In this document: piece after piece, positions 7,157 through 15,532 of the stretch | Position numbering within the stretch: the stretch's first letter is position 1 | Layout of the letters: each line of letters starts with the position of its first letter | Assembly (NCBI GenBank): GCA_046328225.1 | Contig: JAXLWZ010000008.1 | Coordinates: 79,405-143,404, forward strand | DNA length: 64,000 nt | DNA from: Amarobacillus sp046328225 | GTDB taxonomy: Bacteria > Chloroflexota > Dehalococcoidia > Tepidiformales > Tepidiformaceae | Reading direction: 5' to 3' | The notes under the pieces: generated by a model | The model's database searches: none | What the model was told of the DNA's origin: nothing | Seen by the model: only the letters and a program-made list of their open reading frames with translations | Program-made: the position numbers and the translations under genes

Positions 7157-10100
7157 CTATTCGGTGAGGCGGCGATAGAGGGTGGGGAGGCGGCTCGGGA
7201 GGGCCTCGATATCGGCGACGACTTCGTAGCCCATGTCCTCGCACATGGTCTTGAGGTAATCGTGGCCGGCGCGGTCGACGGTGAGGGCGAAGGGGGTGAT
7301 GCCCTCGCGCTTGGCCTCGTTCAGCGCCTGCTTGGTGTCGTGGATGGCGTATTCCTTCTCGGTGCGGTCGCGGCCGTAGCCGTGGTCCTGGGGGCGGCCG
7401 TCGCTGAGGAGGACGAGGATTTTCACCTTCGCGTCGGTCATCCGCAGCTTGTAGGTGGCGTGGCGGATGGCCGGGCCCATGCGCGTGGAGCGAATGGGGA
7501 CGATCTTGTCGAGGCGCTGCTTGATGGCGCCATCGAGGTGTTCGTCGAAGTCCTTGATGACGAAGAATTCGACGTTGTCGCGGCCGTAGCCGCTGAAGCC
7601 ATAGATGCCGTACTGGTCACCGATGGTCTCGAGCGCGGTCATGAGGAGGACGGTCGATTCCTTCTCCAGGTCGATGATGCGCTTGGGCGGCGCGGTCAGC
7701 TCCTGGCGGCGCTTGGAGACCCACCAGCTGAGGTACTTGCGAGGGTCGTCGCCGTAATCGTCGTCGTCGTACTTCTTTTCCTTCTTGTTGATCTCCTCGT
7801 CCGTGCTGGCGGACATGTCGATCAGGAAGGCGACCGCGACATCGCGTTCGATCTTGTTGCGGCGCCAGTAGATCTTCTCGTTGGGGTTGACCCCGGCGCG
7901 CTTTTCGATCATCCATTCGATGGCGGAGTCGAGGTCGAAGTCCTCGCCTTCGGGGAGGCGCTTGATCTTGCGGAAGAGCTCGGGCTTCATCAGCTCGAAC
8001 TGCTTGCGCGTCTGGGCTACCAGCCCGGCGTGTTCGCGCAGGGTGTTTTCGTAGAAATTGTCCTCGCCCTGTTCGAGCTTCTGTTCCTTGACGGCGCACC
8101 AGCGGGGCTTGTAGTCCTGGGCGCGGAAGTCCCATTCGTCGTAATAGTAGACGGTGATGATGGGGACGAGGGGCTCGTCGCCTTCGCCTTCGCCGGTGCT
8201 GTTGTCGCTGGTGGGGTCGCCCTGCTTCTCGCCTTTGTCCGAGCTCGGGGGCGTGCCGGCTTCCTTCATGAGGTTGGTCATGAACATGCCGGTGGTGGAA
8301 TCGAGGTCGCCTTCCATGAGGGCGTCGAGGTCGAAGTCCATGCTCTTTTCGAGCAGCTCCTTGAGCTGCTCCTCGGTGAGCGGGGTGGGAGACATCTCGC
8401 CGGCGTCGCCGCCCTGGGCGTTTTCGCGGAGCTTCATGAGGAGCTGGACGAGCTCGGGCTTGAAGTCGCCGCGGTAGTCGACGTCTTCGGGACTGGCGTA
8501 CTGCTCCTCGCCCTGGCCGACGTCGCCGGGCTGCATCTCGCCGGATTGGCCTCCGCCGAGTTCGCCGGAGGCGTCCATCATGGAGCGATCCATGCCTTCC
8601 ATGGGCTCGACGGAATCCCATTCGATGTCGTCGTCACCTTCGAAGACGTTGGGGATGCTCATCGCGAGGCGGTAAAGGCGGAGGGTGGCCTCGGCGGAGT
8701 CCTCGACGCGCGCGCCATCGACATCGACGGCGTTGAGGAGGCCGAGGCCCTGAGCCATCTCGTCCTGGCGGTTGGTGGGGAAGAGGATGGCGCTGGCGCC
8801 ATCGAGGCTGGCGCGGACCAGGTTCTCGACGAAGGCCGTGCGCAGGGGCATGCGGCGGATGTCGGGCCGGTGTTCGAGCGCAGCCTTCTGCATGCGCTTG
8901 AGGGGCTTGCGGATGCCGCCGTACTCGCGGCGAATAGCGGCATCGATGCGGCCATCCTCGACGACGGTGAACAGGTCGCTCGCGAGCTGGCGGTCGGGGA
9001 AAAGGTCGAAGAAGCGTTCGATGTCGGTGACGGCGCTGCTCTGCTGGCCCGCGACGAGCGCGGCGCGGCTATCCTCGAACACGGCCGGGGCGGTTCCGAA
9101 GCGGAATTCGAACGACCCAAATTCGAGGCGCGCGGCGCGGTGGGTGGCGAACACCTTGATGGCGGCGAAGTTCTCGTCCTTCTCGGTGTACCGCTCCATG
9201 ACCTCGGGGAGGAAGATCGTGGTGCCTTCGGTGCTGGCCCTCCCCTGGTCAACCCAGCCGATGCCCTTTTCGGTGAGGGAGGCGGTGGTCTGGATGCTGA
9301 GGTTGCGGCCGGTGAGGGCCTTGCAGTAGAGCCGGAGAATCTCGCCGACCTTGGCGAGTTCGACGCGGGCGGAGAGGGTATCGAGGATGTCCTCGCCGCG
9401 GGTGGACTGGAGGCGGAAGTAGGCTTCGCCGCCATCGTGGCTCTGCTGGAGGATGCGCAGGCCGGCGCGCTGCCAGGGTTCGAGCTCGTCGATGCGGATG
9501 CGGTAGAGCACGCGCGGGACGCTGGTGATGAAGTCCATCGCGGCGAACGAGGAGTAGGGCGAGAGCTGCTCGGCGAGTTCGATCACGCGGTGGTGGTCGT
9601 CCGGTTCGAGCTCGCCGAGGGCGATGGCGGCGTCTTCGTATACTGGAAGGCCGAGCGATTGTGGCCACGGGCGACCTGCGCGCTGAGCAGCAGGTAGCGT
9701 TCGCGCATGGGCGCATGGACCTTGATGGAGGAGCGCGGCGCCGCGTTCGAAGTAGAGCCGCGAGTCGGCCCAGCTCGACTGCGCGAGCTCGACCGCGAAG
9801 GCGATGAAGGGGAGGCGGTCGTCGTCGTCGAGGCGGGTCATGACGACGGGCGCCTGGGCGAGGCAGGCGGAGGAGAGCTCGTAGCTATGGCGCGCGAGCT
9901 CGTCGATGAACAGGACGAGGCGGCTGACCTGCTGGAGGCGGAGCACCGGGAACAGCTGGGGGCCGATGTCGTAGAACTGGGAGGCGAGCGACGAGCTCTT
10001 CCAGTTGCCCTTGTAGAGGCGGCGGCCGAGGTCGGCCCACTGGCGGAGGTGGCCGGGGCCGAGCGCGGCGACGGCGGCGGGCGCGGAGCAGGAGACGAGA

Positions 10101-10267
10101 CCGACAGCGGCGCGGACTCCGTGGCCATCTGGATGGATTCGCGGCCGAGAGGTCTCGAGCGCTCTCGAGGTCATGTTGGCGGGCATATCGGTGCCGGCCT
10201 TGAAGTACTCGACGGCGGCTTCCGGGAGCGGAGGAGTGGCCGTGGCTCGACGCCCGTCTCGGTCCAC
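7157..10267 (-). CDS. Large VWA-domain protein (NorD-like partner of the MoxR ATPase); 5' part indel-rich
   Basis: About 1036 residues as read. Helical N-terminal half, an acidic linker (~560-700), then a C-terminal von Willebrand A domain with MIDAS motif FLIDMSAST (DxSxS) and a downstream LLSDGRPQD. VWA proteins of this type work with MoxR/NorQ/CbbQ ATPases to insert cofactors or remodel enzymes; the MoxR gene lies just upstream on the same strand. The 5' end is suspect. ATG 10395 has a good GGAG site and reads MTVVGDLLAR in a different frame, while plausible protein continues upstream of GTG 10267 in the main frame. Between about 9645 and 9716 the alternative frame (MRERYLLLSAQVARGHNRSA) fits better, implying two compensating indels. 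The true start is probably 10395. Confidence 0.8.
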   Translation of the reverse strand: MDRDGRRATATPPLPEAAVEYFKAGTDMPANMTSRALETSRPRIHPDGHGVRAAVGLVSCSAPAAVAALGPGHLRQWADLGRRLYKGNWKSSSLASQFYDIGPQLFPVLRLQQVSRLVLFIDELARHSYELSSACLAQAPVVMTRLDDDDRLPFIAFAVELAQSSWADSRLYFERGAALLHQGPCAHARTLPAAQRAGRPWPQSLGLPVYEDAAIALGELEPDDHHRVIELAEQLSPYSSFAAMDFITSVPRVLYRIRIDELEPWQRAGLRILQQSHDGGEAYFRLQSTRGEDILDTLSARVELAKVGEILRLYCKALTGRNLSIQTTASLTEKGIGWVDQGRASTEGTTIFLPEVMERYTEKDENFAAIKVFATHRAARLEFGSFEFRFGTAPAVFEDSRAALVAGQQSSAVTDIERFFDLFPDRQLASDLFTVVEDGRIDAAIRREYGGIRKPLKRMQKAALEHRPDIRRMPLRTAFVENLVRASLDGASAILFPTNRQDEMAQGLGLLNAVDVDGARVEDSAEATLRLYRLAMSIPNVFEGDDDIEWDSVEPMEGMDRSMMDASGELGGGQSGEMQPGDVGQGEEQYASPEDVDYRGDFKPELVQLLMKLRENAQGGDAGEMSPTPLTEEQLKELLEKSMDFDLDALMEGDLDSTTGMFMTNLMKEAGTPPSSDKGEKQGDPTSDNSTGEGEGDEPLVPIITVYYYDEWDFRAQDYKPRWCAVKEQKLEQGEDNFYENTLREHAGLVAQTRKQFELMKPELFRKIKRLPEGEDFDLDSAIEWMIEKRAGVNPNEKIYWRRNKIERDVAVAFLIDMSASTDEEINKKEKKYDDDDYGDDPRKYLSWWVSKRRQELTAPPKRIIDLEKESTVLLMTALETIGDQYGIYGFSGYGRDNVEFFVIKDFDEHLDGAIKQRLDKIVPIRSTRMGPAIRHATYKLRMTDAKVKILVLLSDGRPQDHGYGRDRTEKEYAIHDTKQALNEAKREGITPFALTVDRAGHDYLKTMCEDMGYEVVADIEALPSRLPTLYRRLTE

Positions 10268-10399
10268 GTCTGCAGCTGGCTCGGCGAGGCGCTGGGCAGG
10301 GCGCGAAGGCCGGCCTCGGAAGTTCTGATACAGGGGCGCGGGGAAGCCCGAGAGGCGCTCTGGTTTCGTGCGAGAAGGTCACCAACGACGGTCATGGTC

Positions 10400-10470
10400 G
10401 CTCCGCGAGGATGCTGAGTGCTGGTGCTGAGCTCCGCGAGTGCTGAGTGCTGAGTGCTAAGTGCTGAGTG
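10400..10470 (+). repeat. Left heptad array (GTGCTGA units) of the four-helix-bundle cassette
   Basis: Tandem 7-base units of TGCTGAG: two degenerate units at 10412-10430, then four units at 10441-10468, one with A for G. A 10-base direct repeat GCTCCGCGAG occurs at 10400-10409 and 10431-10440, bracketing the first partial units. Those bases include the ribosome-binding site of the VWA gene on the minus strand. The array is the inverse complement of the array at 10891-10920. Confidence 0.85.
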
Positions 10471-10492
10471 GCTTCACGGCGGCGCGCGTCCG

Positions 10493-10864
10493 TCAGGGGC
10501 GATTGCGGGCAACCGCCGCGCGCAGGCCGCCGATCACGCGGGCTAATTCCTCGGCGCTCGCCATGAGGGCGTCGAATTCGGGCCGGGGCAGATGGCCGGC
10601 GTCCAGTGCCACATAGAAGTGGGAGCGCAACTCCGCGCACGAGGCTTTGGCCACCGAGAGGAATTGATGGAACTCCGTGGAGCGGTTCCGTTCGAACCCC
10701 TCGGCGATGTTGGCCATGATGCTGACCGCTGAGCGCCGCACCTGGGAGACCAGGGCGGGGTCGCGCGAGAAGGTGCCTTGCCTGGTGGCCTCGTACACAT
10801 CGCGGGTCAGGGAACGAGCCTTTTGCCATGCGATGATGTCCTCGAATCTCTCAATCCTGTCCAC
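10493..10864 (-). CDS. Four-helix-bundle protein (S23/23S rRNA intervening-sequence family)
   Basis: 123 residues from GTG 10864, preceded by AGGAG at 7 bases. The sequence shows the family pattern: an N-terminal FEDIIAWQKARSL, a second helix with a strongly conserved SIMANIAEGFER, then EFHQFLSVAKASCAELRSH and a final amphipathic helix. These small oligomeric helical-bundle proteins were first found encoded in intervening sequences of 23S rRNA genes and are related to Avd proteins of diversity-generating retroelements. Their cellular role is largely unknown. Here the gene sits between the MoxR and VWA genes on the same strand and is flanked on each side by inverted arrays of a 7-base repeat, as if the unit had been inserted into the operon. 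Confidence 0.9.
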   Translation of the reverse strand: MDRIERFEDIIAWQKARSLTRDVYEATRQGTFSRDPALVSQVRRSAVSIMANIAEGFERNRSTEFHQFLSVAKASCAELRSHFYVALDAGHLPRPEFDALMASAEELARVIGGLRAAVARNRP

Positions 10865-10890
10865 GGGCGGGCTCCTGGCTGAGGCCGCCG

Positions 10891-10920
10891 CTCAGCACTC
10901 AGCACTCAGCACTCAGCACT
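10891..10920 (+). repeat. Right heptad array (CTCAGCA units) of the four-helix-bundle cassette
   Basis: Four perfect tandem units of CTCAGCA, the inverse complement of the array at 10441-10468. The last unit abuts the stop codon of the MoxR gene: on the minus strand the array begins immediately after GAA TGA, sharing the final base. Units are contiguous with no spacers, so this is not a CRISPR array. Confidence 0.9.
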
Positions 10921-11780
10921 CATTCGAAGATACTCGTCACCACCTCTTCGATGCTGCGTTGCACTTCCTGGTCGTCTGTGAGGGACCAGGTGACGCCGAC
11001 CTGGCAGGCGCGCCGGGGCGGGATGCCGTTGTGGATGAGGCGCGCGGCGTAGATGAGGAGACGGGTGGAGACGCCTTCGCTGAGCCCGTGTTCGCGCAGG
11101 TTGCGGACCTTTTCGCCCAGCTTGGCGAGGTCGGTCGCGGTCTGCTTATCGACGCCCGATTCGTGGGCGATGATCTCCGCTTCCTGGTCCTTGGGCGGGT
11201 AGTCGAACTCGATGGAGATGAAGCGCTGGCGCGTCGAGTGCTTCAGGTCCTTGAGGGCGCTCTGGTAGCCCGGGTTGTAGGAGATGACGAGGAGGAAGCC
11301 GTCGGCGGACTCGATCACCTGGCCGAGCTTCTCGACGGGGAGGAGGCGGCGGTAGTCGGTGAGGGGATGGATGAGGACGGTGGTGTCCTTGCGGGCTTCG
11401 ACCACTTCGTCGAGGTAGCAGATGGCGCCGACCTTCACCGCGCGGGTGAGGGGGCCATCGACCCACTTCGTGCCGTCGGTATCGAGCAGGTAGCGGCCCA
11501 CGAGGTCGCTGGCGGTGAGGTCTTCGTGGCAGGCGACGGTGATGAGGGGCTTGCGCTGTTCGCCGCGGGTGTGACCGAGGCGCCACGCCATGTGCTCGAC
11601 GAAGCGGGTCTTGCCGGCACCGGTGGGGCCCTTCAAGAGGACGGGGATGCGCTGGGCGTAGGCGGTTTCGAAGAGTTCGATCTCATCGCCGATGGGGAGA
11701 TAGTACGGCTCGGCTTCGAGGTTGTACTCCTCGACCTGGTGGATGAGCGCGCCCGCCGGTGTGGAAATGACTTCAGCCAC
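10920..11780 (-). CDS. MoxR-family AAA+ ATPase (NorQ/CbbQ-like)
   Basis: 286 residues. Walker A LLKGPTGAGKTRF, a MoxR/CbbQ-type insert, Walker B ICYLDEVVEARKDTT, sensor-1 region VISYNPGYQ and the arginine-finger stretch STRQRFISIEF are all present, followed by a C-terminal helical domain. These ATPases pair with VWA proteins to activate metalloenzymes; the VWA gene lies downstream beyond the inserted four-helix-bundle gene. GTG 11780 is chosen because GGGAGG precedes it at 5 bases; longer readings overlap coaE heavily. The start overlaps the coaE stop by 8 bases, so the order is coaE, moxR, four-helix bundle, VWA. The target enzyme is not evident in the window. Confidence 0.92.
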   Translation of the reverse strand: MAEVISTPAGALIHQVEEYNLEAEPYYLPIGDEIELFETAYAQRIPVLLKGPTGAGKTRFVEHMAWRLGHTRGEQRKPLITVACHEDLTASDLVGRYLLDTDGTKWVDGPLTRAVKVGAICYLDEVVEARKDTTVLIHPLTDYRRLLPVEKLGQVIESADGFLLVISYNPGYQSALKDLKHSTRQRFISIEFDYPPKDQEAEIIAHESGVDKQTATDLAKLGEKVRNLREHGLSEGVSTRLLIYAARLIHNGIPPRRACQVGVTWSLTDDQEVQRSIEEVVTSIFE

Positions 11781-12402
11781 TGCTGCCTCCCCGGCTGGTA
11801 TCGCCCAGCCGCCCTTCAAGTTGGTTCCATGCTTCCTGGACGCTCGCCTGCAGCGATTCCAGGGTGCCGTTGTTTTCGATGACGATGTGCGCGCGACCGG
11901 TGCGCTCGGCATTCGAAAGCTGCGAATTGATGCGCGCCCGGGCGGCGGCTTCATCGAGGCCGTTGCGGGTTTCGAGGCGCTTCACGGCGAGATCGGGTTC
12001 GACGACGACGACCCAGATCTCGTCGACGAGGTCTTCCCAGCCGGCTTCGAAGAGGACGGCGGCCTCGAGCAGGGCGATGCCGTTGCCTTCGCTGGCGAGT
12101 TCGGCGAGCTCGGCGCTGGCGAGGTGGCGGATGCCGGGCCAGACGATGTCCGTGAGCTTCTTCAGTTCCTCGGGCTTGCCGAAGACCTTGCCGCCGAGGA
12201 CGCGACGGTCGATGGTGCCATCGGCGGCGACGAGGTCATCGCCGAAGGTGGCGACGACGGCCTTGAAGGTGTCGGTGCCGGGGTCATAGGTGCGATGGCC
12301 GAGGATGTCGGCATCGATGACCGGCACGCCACGCTCTTTGAAGAAGTTGGTCACGGTGGACTTCCCGCTGGCAATGCCGCCAGTGAGGCCGATGACGTGC
12401 AC
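11773..12402 (-). CDS. coaE: Dephospho-CoA kinase
   Basis: 209 residues. Last step of coenzyme A synthesis: ATP-dependent phosphorylation of the 3' hydroxyl of dephospho-CoA. The N-terminal P-loop is LTGGIASGKSTVTNFF, followed by VIDADILGH (substrate-binding DAD). LLEAAVLFEAGWEDLVDEIWVV is the typical lid and core strand, and RLETRNGLDEAAARARINSQ is the adenine and lid region. The GTG start has GGAG 6 bases upstream. The protein ends with a short Gly/Ser-rich tail that overlaps the MoxR start. It is the first gene of the coaE-moxR-VWA unit. Confidence 0.95.
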   Translation of the reverse strand: MHVIGLTGGIASGKSTVTNFFKERGVPVIDADILGHRTYDPGTDTFKAVVATFGDDLVAADGTIDRRVLGGKVFGKPEELKKLTDIVWPGIRHLASAELAELASEGNGIALLEAAVLFEAGWEDLVDEIWVVVVEPDLAVKRLETRNGLDEAAARARINSQLSNAERTGRAHIVIENNGTLESLQASVQEAWNQLEGRLGDTSRGGSSG

Positions 12403-12447
12403 GGGCTGCTCCGGAGTTGGCTTCGTTTTGTGGACAGTTAAGGATAG

Positions 12448-12464
12448 GCCCGCCGGGGGCGGGC
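12448..12464 (-). terminator. Short GC stem-loop between methyltransferase gene and coaE
   Basis: A 7-bp perfect stem (GCCCGCC / GGCGGGC) with a 3-base loop in the 78-base gap. No T-run follows on the minus strand, so it is at best a weak terminator or attenuator. Confidence 0.3.
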
Positions 12465-12480
12465 GGCAAACGCGACGGGC

Positions 12481-13332
12481 CTACCCGGGCCGCCAGGTAA
12501 CGACGCCGAGGGGCGCGGCATGCCAGCCGATGGAGAGGCGGCCGGAGTCGTCGCTCGTGGCGATGCGGTCGATGAGATCCTGGAGCAGGCGGTCCTTTTC
12601 GCCGCCAGGGGCGATGAAGAGCTGCTGGCGCATGCCGGTGAGGAGCTGGTCGCGGGCGCCGTAGGTGGGGGCGGGGCGTTCGAACAGGCGGACGTCGCAG
12701 ATGCGGCCGCGCGCAAGCTGGAGCACGAGGAACTCGGGCAGCGCGGGAAGCAGCTCGCGCGATTCGCCGTGGACGCCGGGCCAGAAGAGGCTCGCGGGCG
12801 TCGCGGGGGCTTCGGCGAGGAGGACGGCGACACAGAGGCGGCGCGCGGACATCTCCATGCGTTCGAGGAAGGGACCAAGGTCCTCGATGTCGTAGCCGAC
12901 GTGGGAGATGAAGGCGACATCGGCCTGGATGTTGAGCTCCGGGTTCGGCCAGGTGCTGTCGTGGATGGTGACGTTGGTGATGCCTTCCTCGGCCATGGCC
13001 TGGCGGAGGACGGCGCGCATGCCGGCGGAGGGCTCGACGGCGATGAGCTCGCGCGCTTCCAAGGCGAGAGCCAGCGCGTAGCGCCCACCGCCGGCGCCGA
13101 TGTCGAGCCAGGTCTCCCCGGGCTGGACGAGCGTGCGGAGGTGGTTGAGCACGGGCTCGTCGGTACGGCGGGGGTCGGCGCGGAAGCTGGCGGCGACGGG
13201 GGCGTAGAAGTCGTTGCCGGGCGTGGGTTCGCGAAGGCGCTCGGCCTGGTCGCGGTTCGCGCGCACGCGGGCCGCCCACGCGGCGAGGGCGGCTTCGGAG
13301 CCGGGGGAGAGAGCGTCAGGGAGGGAGGGCAT
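12481..13332 (-). CDS. Class I SAM-dependent methyltransferase
   Basis: 283 residues. The SAM-binding motif I is WLDIGAGGGRYALALA, with the acidic residue after strand 2 in LIAVEPSAGM, and motif IV-like ADVAFISHVGYDIEDLGPF. The Rossmann-type methyltransferase fold is clear, but the N-terminal and C-terminal parts are not recognised, so the acceptor (small molecule, protein or lipid) is unknown. It lies 23 bases downstream of the RidA gene on the same strand and may be co-transcribed with it, but the pair gives no clear pathway. Confidence 0.85.
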   Translation of the reverse strand: MPSLPDALSPGSEAALAAWAARVRANRDQAERLREPTPGNDFYAPVAASFRADPRRTDEPVLNHLRTLVQPGETWLDIGAGGGRYALALALEARELIAVEPSAGMRAVLRQAMAEEGITNVTIHDSTWPNPELNIQADVAFISHVGYDIEDLGPFLERMEMSARRLCVAVLLAEAPATPASLFWPGVHGESRELLPALPEFLVLQLARGRICDVRLFERPAPTYGARDQLLTGMRQQLFIAPGGEKDRLLQDLIDRIATSDDSGRLSIGWHAAPLGVVTWRPG

Positions 13333-13355
13333 GGGCGCAGTATGCGCCGCGTGCC

Positions 13356-13745
13356 TCAGTCGAGCATCGCCACCGCTTCGATTTCGACCACCCAGCGCGG
13401 GTCGGCGAGGCCGGCGACGACGAGGAAGGTGCTGGCGGGCATCTGGCCGGGCGGGAACGCGTGGGAGCGGGCCGCGCCGATGGCGGGGCGATGGGCCAGG
13501 TCGGTGGTGAAGATGGTGAGCTTGACGATGTCGGCCATCGTCCCGCCGGCCGCTTCGACCACGTGGCGGATGCCATCGAAGGCGGCCTGGGCCTGCGCCG
13601 CGGCGTCGCCGATGCCCGTGGGGTTGCCCTCGGCGTCCATCGCGACCTGGCCGGAGATGAACAACGGCGTGCCGCCCTTGCGGACGGCGTGGGAGTAGAA
13701 GGGCGAGTTGAACATCCCGTGGGGCCGGATGATTTCGCGAGCCAT
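13356..13745 (-). CDS. RidA/YjgF-family protein
   Basis: About 129 residues. The RidA layout is present: HAVRKGGTPLFISGQVAMDAEG, AQAQAAFDGIRHVVEAAGG, VKLTIFTTD and a C-terminal PASTFLVVAGLADPRWVVEIEAVA. The Arg usually preceding the conserved Val-Glu-Ile-Glu strand, which binds the imine carboxylate, is replaced or shifted (DPRWVVEIEA contains one). RidA proteins hydrolyse reactive enamine/imine intermediates from PLP enzymes; many relatives have other, unknown substrates. ATG 13745 is chosen because GGGAGG lies 8 bases upstream; an upstream TTG would add only a few residues. Confidence 0.88.
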   Translation of the reverse strand: MAREIIRPHGMFNSPFYSHAVRKGGTPLFISGQVAMDAEGNPTGIGDAAAQAQAAFDGIRHVVEAAGGTMADIVKLTIFTTDLAHRPAIGAARSHAFPPGQMPASTFLVVAGLADPRWVVEIEAVAMLD

Positions 13746-13779
13746 GGGCAAAGCCTCCCTCAAGGCAGTCGAGCGGCGG

Positions 13780-14373
13780 TCAGCTGTAGCGTTCCTCGCG
13801 CCAGGGGTCGCCGTAGATGTGGTAGCCGTAGGTCTCCCAGAAGCCGGGCCGGTCGCTGGAGAGGAATTGGAGGCCGCCGACCCATTTGGCGCTCTTCCAG
13901 AAGTAGAGGTGGGGGACGACGAGGCGCAGCGGCCAGCCGTGGTCCTTCGTCAGCGGTTCGCCGTTGTGGGTGTGGGCGAAGAGCACGTCGTCGCGGAGGA
14001 GGTCGACGAGGGGGACGTTCGTGGTGTAGCCGCCATAGCTGTGGACCATCACGAAGCGGCCTTCGGGCTTCACCTTAAGGCGTTCGAAGAGCGCCTTGAA
14101 GGGGATGCCGCGCCACTCGTTGTCGTACTTGCTCCAGGTGGTGACGCAGTGGATGTCGCTCACGTCGGCGGATTGGCCGATTGCGTTGAACTCGTCCCAG
14201 GTGAATTCGAGCTCCTCCTCGACCAGGCCCCAGACCTTGAAGCGCCATTTGTCGAGGTCGATGCGGGGGACGCTGCCGTAGTGAAGGACGGGCCAGCCGG
14301 TGGTGAGGTGCTGGCCGGGAGGGAGCCGGAGCTTGCCATCGGGGCGCAGCTCGGTGGCCGTCGAAGTCGCCAT
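13780..14373 (-). CDS. Molybdopterin-dependent sulfite-oxidase-fold oxidoreductase
   Basis: 197 residues from ATG 14373, preceded by AGGAG at 8 bases. It has the Oxidored_molyb domain: FTWDEFNAIGQ, then SDIHCVTTWSKYDNEWRGI with the Cys that ligates molybdenum, then FVMVHSYGGYTTNVPL and DHGWPLRLVVPHLYFWKSAKW, the pterin contact and central region of the family. There is no Tat signal, heme domain or dimerisation domain, so it is a minimal cytosolic form, unlike periplasmic MsrP/YedY. The substrate is unknown; family members reduce or oxidise sulfur compounds. No molybdopterin synthesis genes are present in the window. An upstream GTG-like extension to 14481 is unlikely. Confidence 0.9.
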   Translation of the reverse strand: MATSTATELRPDGKLRLPPGQHLTTGWPVLHYGSVPRIDLDKWRFKVWGLVEEELEFTWDEFNAIGQSADVSDIHCVTTWSKYDNEWRGIPFKALFERLKVKPEGRFVMVHSYGGYTTNVPLVDLLRDDVLFAHTHNGEPLTKDHGWPLRLVVPHLYFWKSAKWVGGLQFLSSDRPGFWETYGYHIYGDPWREERYS

Positions 14374-14711
14374 GGCGGGGATCTCCTGGGGAATCTCGGG
14401 GGTACGGGAAAAGCGTAGCCGCTGGCGGGTGCGGTTGCGAGCGAGGGCGCGCGCCCCCCGGGGAAGCGATGTCGCGGTCACCGGGCTATTCCCCGCGCGT
14501 AACCGTGCCCCGGGCCGCTTTATTCGTGATGTCCACCGGATTGCTCATTCAGGTGTCCTTTCCGGGGGCGAATTCGAATCCGGGGGCGGCGGTTCGTGTT
14601 CACCGGCGTCTTCGCGGCTGCAACCGGGCGGCCACCCTCGCTCCACGGGCAGTCAACGCCACCACCGCATCGTTACTTCTGTCACGGGATGTACCCCGAA
14701 CGGAGACGAAA
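14374..14711. other. Intergenic region between divergent genes
   Basis: 338 bases between the sulfite-oxidase-fold gene (minus) and the sugar-transferase gene (plus). It must hold promoters for both, including the exopolysaccharide operon. The only AT-richer spot is around 14515-14530. No -10/-35 pair, strong inverted repeat or T-run is convincing. A frame in phase with the sugar transferase runs open through part of it but reads as Arg-rich non-protein sequence. Confidence 0.5.
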
Positions 14712-15419
<708 letters not shown>

Positions 15420-15532
15420 GGGCTGCGGCCCGCACCGTTACCAACCGTAAATCAGGGTAGGCCCGGACCGGGGACGCGATGCGCGTCCCCGTCGCCGTGC
15501 GATTCCCCGGGCGTGGCAGGCACGGAGGCGAC

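Noticed and set aside
7262..9697. Long plus-strand open frame opposite the VWA gene
   Set aside because: Ala/Glu/Asp/Gly-rich shadow; the minus strand carries the MIDAS motif and a MoxR partner.
10493..10864. Diversity-generating retroelement suggested by the Avd-like protein
   Set aside because: No reverse transcriptase gene or template/variable repeat pair is present nearby.
10392..10920. CRISPR-like array from the repeated 7-base units
   Set aside because: Units are contiguous, 7 bases long, with no spacers and no cas genes.
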